Assembly: GCA_026398895.1 (NCBI GenBank)
Contig: JAPLRZ010000056.1
Coordinates: 1 to 62,603, forward strand
DNA length: 62,603 nucleotides
Source: Methylococcales bacterium
GTDB lineage: Bacteria; Pseudomonadota; Gammaproteobacteria; Methylococcales; Methylomonadaceae
Direction: 5' to 3'
A model generated the notes under the pieces. It worked only from the letters and a program-made list of their open reading frames with translations. It was not told the origin of the DNA and did not search any database. This document shows positions 1 to 8,851 of this stretch, piece after piece. Position 1 is the first letter of the stretch; every line of letters starts with the position of its first letter. Both the position numbers and the translations under genes were made by a program.

Positions 1-395
1 ATACGCAAACCTGTTCGTTACTGATGCCTGGTTTGGTGGCTGTACCGCCACGCTTTCGCGACTTGCGAGCTAGATTTTTCTTGCCTTTATCCGATTCGAG
101 AATAGGGGTTTCATCCACTTCAGTAATGCCATGCAGCATTGCAGGGCGGTCTAGGCTGATCCATGTTAAAAATCGATGTCGCCAGCGAAAGCGGGTATTA
201 TGATGCACCTTGGCTTCATCGGCGGATTGGCGCACGTCCGTGAGTGTGTCATCGCTTCTAGGTAAGTGAGCCACTGCTTTTTGTGACGCAGACGGGCTAA
301 CGGGGTCTTTGTCAAAGCGTTAAAGGTTCTTTTGCAGTCTCGACAGCGATAACGCTGCAATCCACTTACCACCCCAAAGCGGTATAGCTTCACGC
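1..395 (-). pseudogene. IS1595-family transposase fragment (frameshifted, incomplete)
   Basis: The first part (393-166) reads as a zinc-ribbon segment with GLQRYRCRDCKRTF followed by NALTKTPLARLR, typical of the N-terminal region of IS1595-type transposases. Near position 255 the frame breaks. The neighbouring frame then continues with ADEAKVHHNTRFRWRHRFL and, further on, GITEVDETPILES, the expected start of the DDE catalytic core, up to the window edge. The 5' end stops exactly where the IS630 inverted repeat begins, so the gene looks cut by that later insertion. The C-terminal half lies outside the window. It is a non-functional remnant as read here; family assignment is from motif recognition. 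Confidence 0.75.
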
Positions 396-412
396 TATAG
401 CTAAAGCAGTAT
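396..412 (+). repeat. Left terminal inverted repeat of the IS630 element
   Basis: Reads TATAGCTAAAGCAGTAT; pairs with 1255-1271. The outer TA is probably the duplicated target. Confidence 0.75.
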
Positions 413-433
413 GATCTGATTATTTTTAATTCG

Positions 434-1246
434 ATGACCTACTCACTAGATTTCCGCAAAAAAGTATTGGCTATAAAAGAACAAGAAGGACTGACAGGAA
501 AAGAAGCGTCAGTGCGTTTTGGAATATGCGAAGCCAATATAACGCGCTGGAATAAATGCTTAGAACCGTAGCGTACGCGCAATAAACCCGCGACTAAACT
601 AGACATGGAGGCATTAGAACAGGATGTAAAAGAGTATCCTGATGCATATCAGTATGAGCGAGCCAGTCGCTTGGGAGTCTGTCAACGAGCAATTGGCTAT
701 GCGTTAGAGCGACTCAAGGTCAGCTATAAAAAAAACACTGTCGCATCCGAAAGCGGACGAAGAGGCACGACTCACCTTTCAAGACAAGATAAAAGGCTAG
801 CCAATCCATTGTTTATAGTGATGAAAGCGGCTTTGCAGTCGATATGCCGCGTACGCATGGCTACACACCTGTTGGGGAACGCTGTGTTGGCAAACACGAT
901 GGGCATCTCCAAAGGGCGTACCAATGTCATCGGTGCGTTGTTAGCCTCCTGCTTACTCACTGCGACGTTATTTACGGGAACGGTCAACGCCGATGTGTTT
1001 TTTGCCTGGCTTTCGCAAGATTTACTACCCAAACTACCAACAAACTCCGTCATCGTCATGGATAATGCCTCCTTTCACAAACGTGCCGACTTCCAGCATC
1101 TCATTGAACAACAGGGGCATCTGCTGGAGTTTCTACCACCTTACTCGCCTGATCTGAACGCTATTGAACACAAGTGGGCGCAAGCTAAAGCTCTTCGGAG
1201 GCAAAAAAAATGTTCTATTGACGAGCTGTTTACTCAGCTCTTTTAG
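434..1246 (+). pseudogene. IS630-family transposase, broken
   Basis: Starts MTYSLDFRKKVLAIKEQEG, the usual helix-turn-helix N-terminus of IS630 transposases. An in-frame TAG lies at 569-571. Past it the gene reads normally until about 730, then needs at least three frame changes (near the A-run at 728-735, near 800 and near 904). The pieces found in the three frames are KTLSHPKADEEARL, SIVYSDESGFAVDMPRTHGY and SKGRTNVIGALLAS. The C-terminal catalytic core is intact in one frame, with VIVMDNASFHK and FLPPYSPDLNAIEH (the second and third acidic residues of the DDE triad). Dead as a transposase gene unless multiple recoding events occur, which is implausible. Confidence 0.85.
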
Positions 1247-1254
1247 ATCATTTT

Positions 1255-1271
1255 ATACTTCTCTAGCTATA
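1255..1271 (-). repeat. Right terminal inverted repeat of the IS630 element
   Basis: On the minus strand reads TATAGCTAGAGAAGTAT, 15 of 17 identical to 396-412. The 190 bp between here and the next gene hold nothing recognisable. Confidence 0.75.
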
Positions 1272-1461
1272 TCACTGATTTTTAAGGTAATTTATATGCG
1301 CTTGCCCTGGTTTGAGTGCGATGTTTTTGAGATTTTTTTGTTTGTGTGTTTTCAATTGGATAACTTGAACTAGCGGAAGTATTTGAGCAGAAACTTACGG
1401 TTTCGGAATCGACAGTTTAAATATCTTAGAGGCTACGTTATTTTGGTCATTACCCCCTATT

Positions 1462-3828
1462 TTATTGCACAGGTTTAAATACCAAACTATGTTGTGATTT
1501 TCCCGCTAAAAAAGGCAGTGCTAAACCTTTTACCCAATAGCGTTGTTGGTCGCGGTAATACGGTGATAACGGATGTGAGGATTGTCCTGCTGGCGTGTGT
1601 AAAATGCCTTCGTCTAAATGCGCAGGTGAAACCACCATGCGCTCACTGGCACCAAAATTTGCACTGACCGTTCTAACACAGCCTCCACAGCCTGCTAATT
1701 CATCGTTAGGCATATCCAATAGCCAACTCAATAATGGTGAAATATCGGAAAACGGATGCTTCACTTGGGCTTTGTTGACACTGCCCCATGTTATTTCAGC
1801 CAGTTTTTTGTCGGGATATGTTGCTTTTATTTGCTCTACAGTTTGCGTTAATTGCGCCAAAATAAAGGCATTCCAATCGGAGTAATGGCTATCAGGCAAT
1901 AAAGCCGCTGGTTTTTCGGTCAATAAGGCTTGTAATGGGGTATCAATATACGTCCATGAATAATTAAAGTTGTTGTCCGCTTGCTTACACGCGGCTAAAA
2001 ATGGGCTAAAGACTGATTTTGCTAACTGCGCTCGAAACTTTACCAGCACTGCAAACCCTAAGCTGTCGGTATTGGCTTTGCCGTCCCATGCCAATAAGTA
2101 ATCGCGTATTTCGTTGAGTTCAGGTTGTTGTATTATCAATTTGGGCGATAAAACCGCTAACGCTAACTGTTGATAATAATGATAAAACTCGCTTTCGGTA
2201 TCCAGTTGTAATGCAAATAACGACGGTTCGTCATGCTGATGTAATTCGTTAAGCCGTTGGTTAATGCGATAGGCGCGATAGCCGTTGGCAAATTGCCGAC
2301 CAATAACGTAAGGGTATTGTTTATCAAAATGGCGATCATTGGCAGACACTAACACGCCTTCGGCTGGATTGATTTGTTTGGGTAATTCAGCCGCCGCAAT
2401 ATAACCTTGCCAACCGATTTTACCATTCGCCCACGAACGACTTACCGCGCCGTCATTGCCATAACGGTTAGGAATTTTGCCTGTTAGCGTCCACGCAATA
2501 TGCCCATTATTATCGGCAAATAACATATTGAGTTGTGGGCTACCTGCTTGATTAACCGTGCTAACCGCTTGCTCTAGGGTTCGCGCGGCTTCTAAATCCA
2601 GCAAGCCAATATTAACGGCATTGGCATCCAACGCCGCCCAGTGTATCGCTACGGGTTTATTTAATAAGGTTTTCTCGGAAACTGATCCCCAGATAGTTTG
2701 TTTTACGCTGAGGCGTTTAGGGTCTGCACCTTTAACAGCAATGCTTTCATCGATAGTTTCAAACACCTGCCAGTGGTCGCCGACTTTGTATTCATTGGCA
2801 TTAGCGGGATTGAGTTCAAGACTGACTAAATCTAAAAAATCGCCTGATAAATTGGTGCTACCCCACGCTAGATAATTATTACTGCCTGCAATCAATAGCG
2901 GCAAGCCTGCTAACATCACGCCAGCACTGTGTTCTGCCCCTACAGTCATTTCATAACGATACCAAATCGTCGGTACTTTTAATCCAATGTGCATATCGTT
3001 GGCTAAAATCGCCCGACCATCACTGGTTTTTGCGCCACTCACCGCCCACGCATTAGAACCCGCAAAAAAATCGTGGAGTTGTACTGCATCAGCTAACGGC
3101 GAGGGTGCAAACAGATTTTGCAAAGATTGAACAGGAATCGCTTGCGCAGGATGTGCGGAGGGCGCGTTATGGTGCAAACTATCGGTAAATCTATCGGTAT
3201 CAGGTGTCAAAAAAGCCAACACGTCAGCGGGTAGTGTTTTTTCCATCACCGTCAACATCCGTTCTTCCTCCTCAGATTTTGCGGTGAGCATATCGAACAT
3301 ACCCAATGCCACTAAAATACTATCTTCAGCAGTCCAAGGTTCAGGTTGATAACCAAGAACGGTAAATTCAAACGGCAAGGCTTTCGCGCTATGAATAAAG
3401 TCATTCACACCGTCACTGTAGGCTTGTAAATAGCGTTTATGGGCATCGGGAAGCTGGCTAACAACGGTTTTAGCAACACGGTTAAACCCGTAAGTACGCG
3501 CTCGAATATCGCCATCTAGCACGAGTGATCCGAACAATTCCGCTAATCGCCCTGCATTTTTTCGGCGCATTAAATCCATTTGAAATAACCGATCTTGCGC
3601 GTTGAGATAGCCTAAACTGCGCACTGCATCAAGACGGTTTGTCGCATGAATAGCAGGAATACCGTGTACATCGGTGGTGACGGTGACAGGCGCGGATAAT
3701 TTGCTTAGCGTTATTTCACCATCCAATTGTGCTAACGATTGTTGCAATAGCAAAAACACAGCCACTATGGCAACAATTACCACGCACAAACTTATCGACA
3801 AGAAATAAAATAATCTGCGCTTTATCAT
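1462..3828 (-). CDS. Penicillin acylase family Ntn hydrolase
   Basis: A 788-aa protein of the penicillin G/AHL acylase superfamily, amidases that split an N-acyl chain from an amine. An N-terminal hydrophobic segment (residues 7-30) is a signal peptide or membrane anchor, so it acts in the periplasm. The alpha-chain region holds VTVTTDVHGIPAIHA and YLNAQDRLFQMDLMRRKNAGRLAEL, hallmarks of the family. The self-processing site is AGSNAWAVSG, giving Ser258 as the expected N-terminal nucleophile of the beta chain, followed by AILANDMHIGL. Length is normal for a proenzyme. The substrate cannot be told from sequence: beta-lactam, acyl-homoserine lactone and other N-acyl amides are all possible. No operon partner: the next gene downstream is a decayed IS and the one upstream lies 65 bp away. 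Confidence 0.9.
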   Translation of the reverse strand: MIKRRLFYFLSISLCVVIVAIVAVFLLLQQSLAQLDGEITLSKLSAPVTVTTDVHGIPAIHATNRLDAVRSLGYLNAQDRLFQMDLMRRKNAGRLAELFGSLVLDGDIRARTYGFNRVAKTVVSQLPDAHKRYLQAYSDGVNDFIHSAKALPFEFTVLGYQPEPWTAEDSILVALGMFDMLTAKSEEEERMLTVMEKTLPADVLAFLTPDTDRFTDSLHHNAPSAHPAQAIPVQSLQNLFAPSPLADAVQLHDFFAGSNAWAVSGAKTSDGRAILANDMHIGLKVPTIWYRYEMTVGAEHSAGVMLAGLPLLIAGSNNYLAWGSTNLSGDFLDLVSLELNPANANEYKVGDHWQVFETIDESIAVKGADPKRLSVKQTIWGSVSEKTLLNKPVAIHWAALDANAVNIGLLDLEAARTLEQAVSTVNQAGSPQLNMLFADNNGHIAWTLTGKIPNRYGNDGAVSRSWANGKIGWQGYIAAAELPKQINPAEGVLVSANDRHFDKQYPYVIGRQFANGYRAYRINQRLNELHQHDEPSLFALQLDTESEFYHYYQQLALAVLSPKLIIQQPELNEIRDYLLAWDGKANTDSLGFAVLVKFRAQLAKSVFSPFLAACKQADNNFNYSWTYIDTPLQALLTEKPAALLPDSHYSDWNAFILAQLTQTVEQIKATYPDKKLAEITWGSVNKAQVKHPFSDISPLLSWLLDMPNDELAGCGGCVRTVSANFGASERMVVSPAHLDEGILHTPAGQSSHPLSPYYRDQQRYWVKGLALPFLAGKSQHSLVFKPVQ

Positions 3829-3893
3829 GGCTGTTGAGAAGAGTAAGTGATGTGAGTAATTTGACCCAAATTCAATGGTACAGAAACGACTGA

Positions 3894-4550
3894 CTATCTG
3901 ACACTAAGCCTATAAATTTCTTCCTGTATTCGGCTCAGTCCTCTCTCACGAAAATGCGGTTCTTGGTCATAAATATCTTCACTGTACAGCAATTTAATGT
4001 CACACCAATTACCATACAATTCAGACACTTCTGTTTCATGAACACTAAAGGGTGGACCTTGCATTTCATGTTGAAAATACTCAAAAGCAACCAACAAAAT
4101 TTGCGTTTCTGTCCGTAGTAATTGGCGTATTTTCACAGTGTAATCTAGTCGCATATCAGGTGGTAATGCGACTAATGAGGCTCTGTCATAAACAGCATTC
4201 ACAGTAAACAAATCATTAGCAGTCAAATCGAAAAAATCACCGCAATAAATTCGTAGTTTATCGGTCTCGAATACCTTGAATTTATCTTGCTGAACTGTGT
4301 TTACCGATAACTGGTTTTCGTCAAAAAAATCTTCCACCGCTAAAGGACTCAGCTCTACACCAATAACCTGATACCCTTGATCGCGTAACCACAACATATC
4401 TTTACTTTTACCGCAAAAAGGCACGAAAATCACACTGCCAGTCGGTTGATTTAATAGTGACCAGTTTTGTTTTAGATGGCGATTCGTTTGTGAGTTATGA
4501 AAGCCAATTTGATTAAGCTCCCAACGTTCTAACCAAAATTCTTGTTGCAT
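3894..4550 (-). CDS. tpm: Thiopurine S-methyltransferase-like SAM methyltransferase
   Basis: A 218-aa protein of the bacterial TPMT family, which transfers a methyl group from SAM to thiols, or to selenium and tellurium compounds in bacteria. It starts MQQEFWLERWELNQIGFH, the family signature, and has the SAM-binding stretch VIFVPFCGKSKDMLWL and the conserved YDRASLVALPPDMR. The ATG at 4550 is chosen over an upstream TTG because GAGGAAA lies six bases before it and because family members begin at MxxEFW. Cytoplasmic. It is followed by the acylase gene with a 65-bp gap; a functional link is not evident. Confidence 0.88.
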   Translation of the reverse strand: MQQEFWLERWELNQIGFHNSQTNRHLKQNWSLLNQPTGSVIFVPFCGKSKDMLWLRDQGYQVIGVELSPLAVEDFFDENQLSVNTVQQDKFKVFETDKLRIYCGDFFDLTANDLFTVNAVYDRASLVALPPDMRLDYTVKIRQLLRTETQILLVAFEYFQHEMQGPPFSVHETEVSELYGNWCDIKLLYSEDIYDQEPHFRERGLSRIQEEIYRLSVR

Positions 4551-4601
4551 GGATTTCCTCAATTATAACGCGATGTTCGACTTTCAAATTTCAACTCGTA
4601 A

Positions 4602-4630
4602 GGCGCAATAGGTGATAGCCGTATTGCGCC
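4602..4630. repeat. Intergenic hairpin
   Basis: Perfect 9-bp inverted repeat GGCGCAATA / TATTGCGCC separated by 11 bases, between the methyltransferase and clpV. No T-run follows; role unknown. Confidence 0.5.
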
Positions 4631-4641
4631 GCATGGTGGTT

Positions 4642-4677
4642 AAAAACATTCGGCAGAATACGTTTCACTATTCCGCC
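4642..4677 (-). terminator. Probable intrinsic terminator of the T6SS cluster
   Basis: On the minus strand, ten bases after the clpV stop codon, GGCGGAATA pairs with TATTCTGCC around a short loop. A run of five T follows a few bases later. It would end transcription of the long leftward cluster. Confidence 0.55.
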
Positions 4678-4686
4678 CTACCTAGG

Positions 4687-7419
4687 CTAACTTTGAACAT
4701 TATCAAAACTAAAGCCAAACTCCCCGCCCTGCACACTGATATGGACTCGTTCAATGGCTTCACCTGCCATCATTTTCAGTAAAAACTCTTGGCTAATGCG
4801 TGGTAATAAGGTATTAGTTAAAATCGCATCAATCATCCGTCCTCCACTTTCCAGTTCAGTACAACGGCTGGCAATCAATTTCACCACCTCATCATCATAA
4901 GTAAATGGTACTTTATGACTTTCCATGACACGTTTTTTAATCCGACCCAATTGCAAACGAGTAATTGCGCAAATCATTTCATCACTCAGTGGATAATAGG
5001 GAATAACGACTAAGCGTCCAAGTAGGGCAGGTGGGAAGACTTTTAATAACGGTTCGCGCAGGGCTTTGGCAATGTCTTCAGGTTCTGGCATGAGTTCAGG
5101 GTCTTTGCACAGATTCATAATCATGTCTGTGCCAGCGTTGGTGGTAAGTAATATCAGGGTGTTTTTAAAGTCAATAACTCTGCCTTCGCCGTCTTCCATC
5201 CAGCCTTTATCAAACACTTGAAAGAAAATTTCATGCACGTCTGGATGGGCTTTTTCAACTTCATCCAATAACACCACTGAATAGGGTCTGCGTCTGACTG
5301 CTTCGGTTAAAACCCCACCTTCACCATAACCGACATAACCAGGAGGTGCGCCTTTTAACGTGGAAACAGTGTGGGCTTCTTGGTATTCGCTCATATTGAT
5401 GGTGATAACGTTTTGTTCACCGCCGTATAAGGTTTCGGCTAAGGCTAACGCAGTTTCGGTTTTACCAACACCCGAAGTCCCTGCCAGCATGAATACACCG
5501 ATGGGTTTATTGGGGTTATCTAATCCAGCGCGAGACGTTTGTACCCGTTTGGCAATCATATCCAGCGCGTGCCGTTGTCCGATAATACGTTGTTCGATGT
5601 TATCAGCAAGGTGAATGATATTGTCTATTTCATTTTTCACCATACGTCCGACAGGAATACCTGTCCAATCACCGACCACAGAAGCCACTGCTTGCGCATC
5701 GACACTGGGCAAAATTAAGGGTGATTCGCCTTGTAATTCATGCAGTTTGGCTTGTAACACTTTCAAGTCTTCTAGCAATTGTTCGCGCGATACGGGATCA
5801 GCCGTTGTTTCTGCGATAGCATCGGCGGCTTTTTCTAACTCGCTGTCTGTGCCTTCCACTTTGCCGATTAAGGCACGGAGTTTGGCGCGTATATCGAGGA
5901 TATTTTTCACTAAATCACGTTCAGTCGTCCAGCGTTGCTCCAAGCCTACCAAGCGTTCTTGTTCGGCAGCTAATTTTTCAGCAGCATGATTTTCGCGGTC
6001 TTTTATATCAATGCCAACGGCTTTTTCACGACCAATAATTTCCAGTTCAGTATTCAGCGCGTTAATACGTTTGCGGCAATCATCGACTTCAGCGGGGACA
6101 GCGTGTTGACTAATCGCCACACGCGCAGAGGCGGTATCTAATAAACTGACTGATTTGTCTGGCAGTTGACGGGCTGGAATGTAGCGGTGCGATAATTTAA
6201 CGGCGGCTTCTAAGGCTTCGTCTAATACTTGTACTTGATGGTGTTTTTCCATGACTGAAGCAATAGTGCGCATCATTAGGATGGCTTTTTCTTCACTAGG
6301 TTCGTTGACTTGTATGACTTGAAAGCGGCGTGTTAATGCAGGGTCTTTTTCGATGTATTTTTTGTATTCGGCAAAGGTAGTGGCAGCAACGGTGCGTAGG
6401 CTGCCCCGCGCTAACGCGGGTTTTAATAAATTAGCCGCATCACCCGTACCTGCCGCACCACCTGCACCGACTAGCGTATGCGCTTCGTCAATAAACAAAA
6501 TAATCGGTTTTTCGGAGGCTTGGACTTCGTCAATCACTTGACGTAGGCGGTTTTCAAATTCACCTTTCATGCTCGCGCCTGCTTGCAATAAGCCAACATC
6601 GAGCGTGCGTAAACTCACCTCTTTTAAAGACGGTGGCACATCACCTGCAACAATTTTTTGCGCGAAACCTTCAACGATAGCAGTTTTACCCACTCCCGCT
6701 TCGCCTGTCAGTATCGGATTGTTTTGCCGACGGCGCATGAGTATATCGATGAGTTGACGAATTTCTTCATCACGTCCCACAATGGGATCCATTTTGCCAG
6801 AGCGGGCTTGTTCGGTTAAATCCACAGTGAATTGTTTTAATGCTTGTCCTTTACCCATTTGTGCGGGTGACATTGCACCGCTGGCTTCACCAGGGACTGC
6901 ACCACCACCGACTTGAAAACCATCACTCGCCGTTAAACCCTGTTCGGGTGAACCACTGAGAATTTCATCAAAACGGTCAGTTAAGGTTTCCGCTTTGATT
7001 TTTTCAAATTCTTTGGAAATACTAAGCAAAGCGTGGCTTAAGCCTTTGGTTTTTAAAATACCTACGATTAAATGCCCAGAGCGTACTTGTGATTCTCCAA
7101 ACATCAGCGTACCAAATACCCAACCGCGCTCAACGGCATCTTCAATATGTTGGGACAAATCGGAAATAGAGCTTGAACCTCTAGGCAAACGGTCTAAGGA
7201 ATCAGTGAAATCTTTGGCTAGGCGTGATGGGTCAAGATTAAATTGGCGAATGATGATATGTAAATCGGAGTTTTGTAATTGTAAAATCTGGTGCAACCAA
7301 TGTACCAGTTCAACATAGGGATTGCCGCGCATTTTACAAAAAACAGTCGCACCTTCTATGCCTTTGTAACAGACAGTGTTTAATTTGCCAAATAAGGCGA
7401 CTCGGCTAATTTCGGTCAT
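4687..7419 (-). CDS. tssH: T6SS sheath-disassembly ATPase TssH (ClpV)
   Basis: A 910-aa ClpB/ClpV-type AAA+ ATPase that unfolds contracted TssB/TssC sheath for reuse. It has an N-domain with a Clp-N repeat (about 10-160), a first AAA module with Walker A GEAGVGKT at 239-246 and Walker B IILFIDEAHTLVGAG, a coiled-coil middle domain rich in Glu/Lys (about 445-560), and a second AAA module with Walker A GTSGVGKT at 647-654 and Walker B VVLLDEVEKAHPDV. The N-domain and C-terminus match ClpV rather than the disaggregase ClpB. Start supported by GAGGAAT before the ATG. It is the last gene of the T6SS cluster, separated from the next gene by 396 bp of repeats and relics, so it may depend on read-through or a promoter hidden there. 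Confidence 0.95.
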   Translation of the reverse strand: MTEISRVALFGKLNTVCYKGIEGATVFCKMRGNPYVELVHWLHQILQLQNSDLHIIIRQFNLDPSRLAKDFTDSLDRLPRGSSSISDLSQHIEDAVERGWVFGTLMFGESQVRSGHLIVGILKTKGLSHALLSISKEFEKIKAETLTDRFDEILSGSPEQGLTASDGFQVGGGAVPGEASGAMSPAQMGKGQALKQFTVDLTEQARSGKMDPIVGRDEEIRQLIDILMRRRQNNPILTGEAGVGKTAIVEGFAQKIVAGDVPPSLKEVSLRTLDVGLLQAGASMKGEFENRLRQVIDEVQASEKPIILFIDEAHTLVGAGGAAGTGDAANLLKPALARGSLRTVAATTFAEYKKYIEKDPALTRRFQVIQVNEPSEEKAILMMRTIASVMEKHHQVQVLDEALEAAVKLSHRYIPARQLPDKSVSLLDTASARVAISQHAVPAEVDDCRKRINALNTELEIIGREKAVGIDIKDRENHAAEKLAAEQERLVGLEQRWTTERDLVKNILDIRAKLRALIGKVEGTDSELEKAADAIAETTADPVSREQLLEDLKVLQAKLHELQGESPLILPSVDAQAVASVVGDWTGIPVGRMVKNEIDNIIHLADNIEQRIIGQRHALDMIAKRVQTSRAGLDNPNKPIGVFMLAGTSGVGKTETALALAETLYGGEQNVITINMSEYQEAHTVSTLKGAPPGYVGYGEGGVLTEAVRRRPYSVVLLDEVEKAHPDVHEIFFQVFDKGWMEDGEGRVIDFKNTLILLTTNAGTDMIMNLCKDPELMPEPEDIAKALREPLLKVFPPALLGRLVVIPYYPLSDEMICAITRLQLGRIKKRVMESHKVPFTYDDEVVKLIASRCTELESGGRMIDAILTNTLLPRISQEFLLKMMAGEAIERVHISVQGGEFGFSFDNVQS

Positions 7420-7460
7420 GATTATTCCTCTTTGTTATGGGTTTAGTTGGTAGCAGTAGT

Positions 7461-7560
7461 TGTGTAGGTAGGGCTGGCAATAGCCAACCCGCATAACACC
7501 CTCGACTGTGTTGGTTTTCGCGTTGCTCTACCCATCCTACGCACTGAGCTTGTCGAAGCG
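7461..7560. repeat. Dispersed palindromic repeat (GTAGG...CCTAC type)
   Basis: Outer arms pair GTAGGTAGGG with the end CTACCCATCCTAC. Inner parts carry the motifs GCTGGCAATAGCCAACCC and GTTTTCGCGTTGCTCTACCC, common in intergenic repeats of this kind. Arms are imperfect, so the boundaries are approximate. Confidence 0.45.
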
Positions 7561-7609
7561 TGAATGTGGTTCGACTGTTCGACAAGCTCACAGCTCACCA
7601 CGAACGGTA
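7541..7609. repeat. Palindromic repeat with TGAGCTTGTCGAA arms
   Basis: TGAGCTTGTCGAA at 7545-7557 is exactly inverted at 7578-7590, followed by CACCACGAACGG. The same core, TGAGCTTGTCGAAGC, sits in the middle of the repeat at 43231-43358, so this is a dispersed module. Confidence 0.6.
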
Positions 7610-7630
7610 TCATTTTATTGTGTGTTAGCT

Positions 7631-7708
7631 CTACAACTCAAATACCCCATTCTGCACACTAATTTAAAGCTTCACCCAAAACGGATTAAGCTTAAGGTCA
7701 TCAGTGTA
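7631..7708 (-). pseudogene. Relics of tssG and clpV 3' ends, fused
   Basis: Minus-strand bases 7708-7664 translate to YTDDLKLNPFWVKL and a stop, matching the C-terminus of the intact TssG in this window (DADDLRLNPFWGKL). Immediately after that stop, 7663-7631 translate to ISVQNGVFEL and a stop, matching the start of the last segment of the intact ClpV (ISVQGGEFGF). Two ends that are normally kilobases apart are therefore joined with no spacer, as expected after a deletion in a duplicated tssG-clpV region. The tssG match (about 32 of 37 aligned bases) is firm; the clpV match is short. Confidence 0.6.
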
Positions 7709-7786
7709 ATAGGATGTACCGACGATAGGAGGCGCATCATTCATAATAAATTCAAACGAGTGCGTTCGTTCCTCAGTACATCCTAT
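7709..7786. mobile_element. MITE with 9-bp target-site duplication
   Basis: A 78-bp element whose ends are ATAGGATGT and ACATCCTAT, with GACGATAGGAGGCGCATCAT inside. The 9-mer ATCAGTGTA occurs directly on both sides (7700-7708 and 7787-7795), which shows transposition into the end of the tssG relic. A second copy lies at 56784-56864 in the opposite orientation. It has no coding capacity, so a full-length transposon elsewhere must have moved it. Confidence 0.75.
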
Positions 7787-7815
7787 ATCAGTGTATCTTA
7801 TCGCGTTAAACACAA

Positions 7816-8832
7816 TCATTTCCACGCATTATCAGAGTCAGCTTTAGACAGGTAGCCCGCTAAATCAAGAGCAAAATACCCCCAACTGTCGGCGTTAGCA
7901 ATGGCTTTCTTATAAGGGAAAGTTGCCTTATTAGGTTTTAAACCTTGATGATCATAGCGATGATCTATTGTGGATACTTCATGATGAGACATTTCATGAA
8001 TAATAGTTTCAACGCACAGCCATTCCTTGCCTGAGTTACCTGTTAATCGAGTAAATGCCCCTTCCAGATAAATCACTGGAAAACCTCCGCCTTCGCCACC
8101 TCGAAAAGCCGCACCAAAATATTTTTCACGCGTAGTTCGCCAATCAGGATAGTCAGTAAACACTAAGCTGTTAGAGTTACAACAAATAGCGATTTTTTTG
8201 AATCCAGCGTGTAGCTTCGTTATGGCTTTTTTTAAAGTGGCATCTGTACTATCTTCATCAAGAAACCATTTTCTTACCATATCTTTAGTTGTAGCATCAA
8301 CGCTATTACCCGCTAATTTATACTTGGTGTCTTCAGAAATTTTCTTTGATAACATTAACGCGCTACACATCCATTCCTTTTCACTGACACTAAAAATTTC
8401 ATCTTCTCTAGCCAAACGTGCCTTAATCGTCGATTCGTTCCCCACGATTTCATCAAACACCCAAGTTGAATCGGATACTGGTGGTGAATAAACCCATACA
8501 TCTTGCCCACCAGTTTTCTGTGCGTGATAAACGTGCTTAAACATTTTTAGTGTTGCGGCACGCTCACGCTCTAAGTGCTTACTAGGCGACTTACTGTTTG
8601 TAGCTGCGTCGTATATGACATCCCCTGATGTTGTCACGCCAGGTTTCACAGCCGCTTTAATCTTGTCCCTGATATGCTCTGGCGTTCTCTCATAAGATTC
8701 ATTAAATCCATGACGACCTAAAAAATCTTTTATCTGGCATTTTGTTTGCAAAAAATCCTGCCACTCTGTAGAAAACGTTTGATTCCTGATGACTACACGC
8801 GCCTTCTTATAAACGTCAGTAAAATTGTTCAT
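7816..8832 (-). CDS. M35-like (aspzincin) metallopeptidase, candidate T6SS effector
   Basis: A 338-aa protein with no signal peptide. The C-terminal third carries a zinc site HEMSH at 279-283 followed by STIDHRYDHQGL, with Asp290 placed as the third ligand of aspzincins, and NADSWGYFALDL at 313-324, like the NADSY-type motif of lysine-specific metallo-endopeptidases of family M35. Residues 1-200 are not recognised and could be a delivery or targeting region. The gene sits inside the T6SS cluster between tssG and clpV, has GAGGTGG before its ATG, and is 19 bp downstream of a periplasmic protein gene. The arrangement fits an effector cleaving proteins in the target cell's periplasm, with its immunity protein beside it. 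The peptidase family is fairly sure; the effector role is inference. Confidence 0.7.
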   Translation of the reverse strand: MNNFTDVYKKARVVIRNQTFSTEWQDFLQTKCQIKDFLGRHGFNESYERTPEHIRDKIKAAVKPGVTTSGDVIYDAATNSKSPSKHLERERAATLKMFKHVYHAQKTGGQDVWVYSPPVSDSTWVFDEIVGNESTIKARLAREDEIFSVSEKEWMCSALMLSKKISEDTKYKLAGNSVDATTKDMVRKWFLDEDSTDATLKKAITKLHAGFKKIAICCNSNSLVFTDYPDWRTTREKYFGAAFRGGEGGGFPVIYLEGAFTRLTGNSGKEWLCVETIIHEMSHHEVSTIDHRYDHQGLKPNKATFPYKKAIANADSWGYFALDLAGYLSKADSDNAWK

Positions 8833-8851
8833 TGTCCCACCTCATTAATGT

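Larger units (their letters stand above)
396..1271 (+). mobile_element. IS630-family insertion sequence, decayed
   Basis: About 876 bp bounded by imperfect 17-bp terminal inverted repeats (TATAGCTAAAGCAGTAT against TATAGCTAGAGAAGTAT, 15 of 17 matching) with TA at each outer end, the usual target duplication of IS630/Tc1-mariner elements. It contains one transposase gene that has a stop codon and several frameshifts, so it is unlikely to move on its own. It sits directly against an IS1595 fragment, which suggests it landed in that older element, but no convincing continuation of the IS1595 gene was found to the right. Confidence 0.8.
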
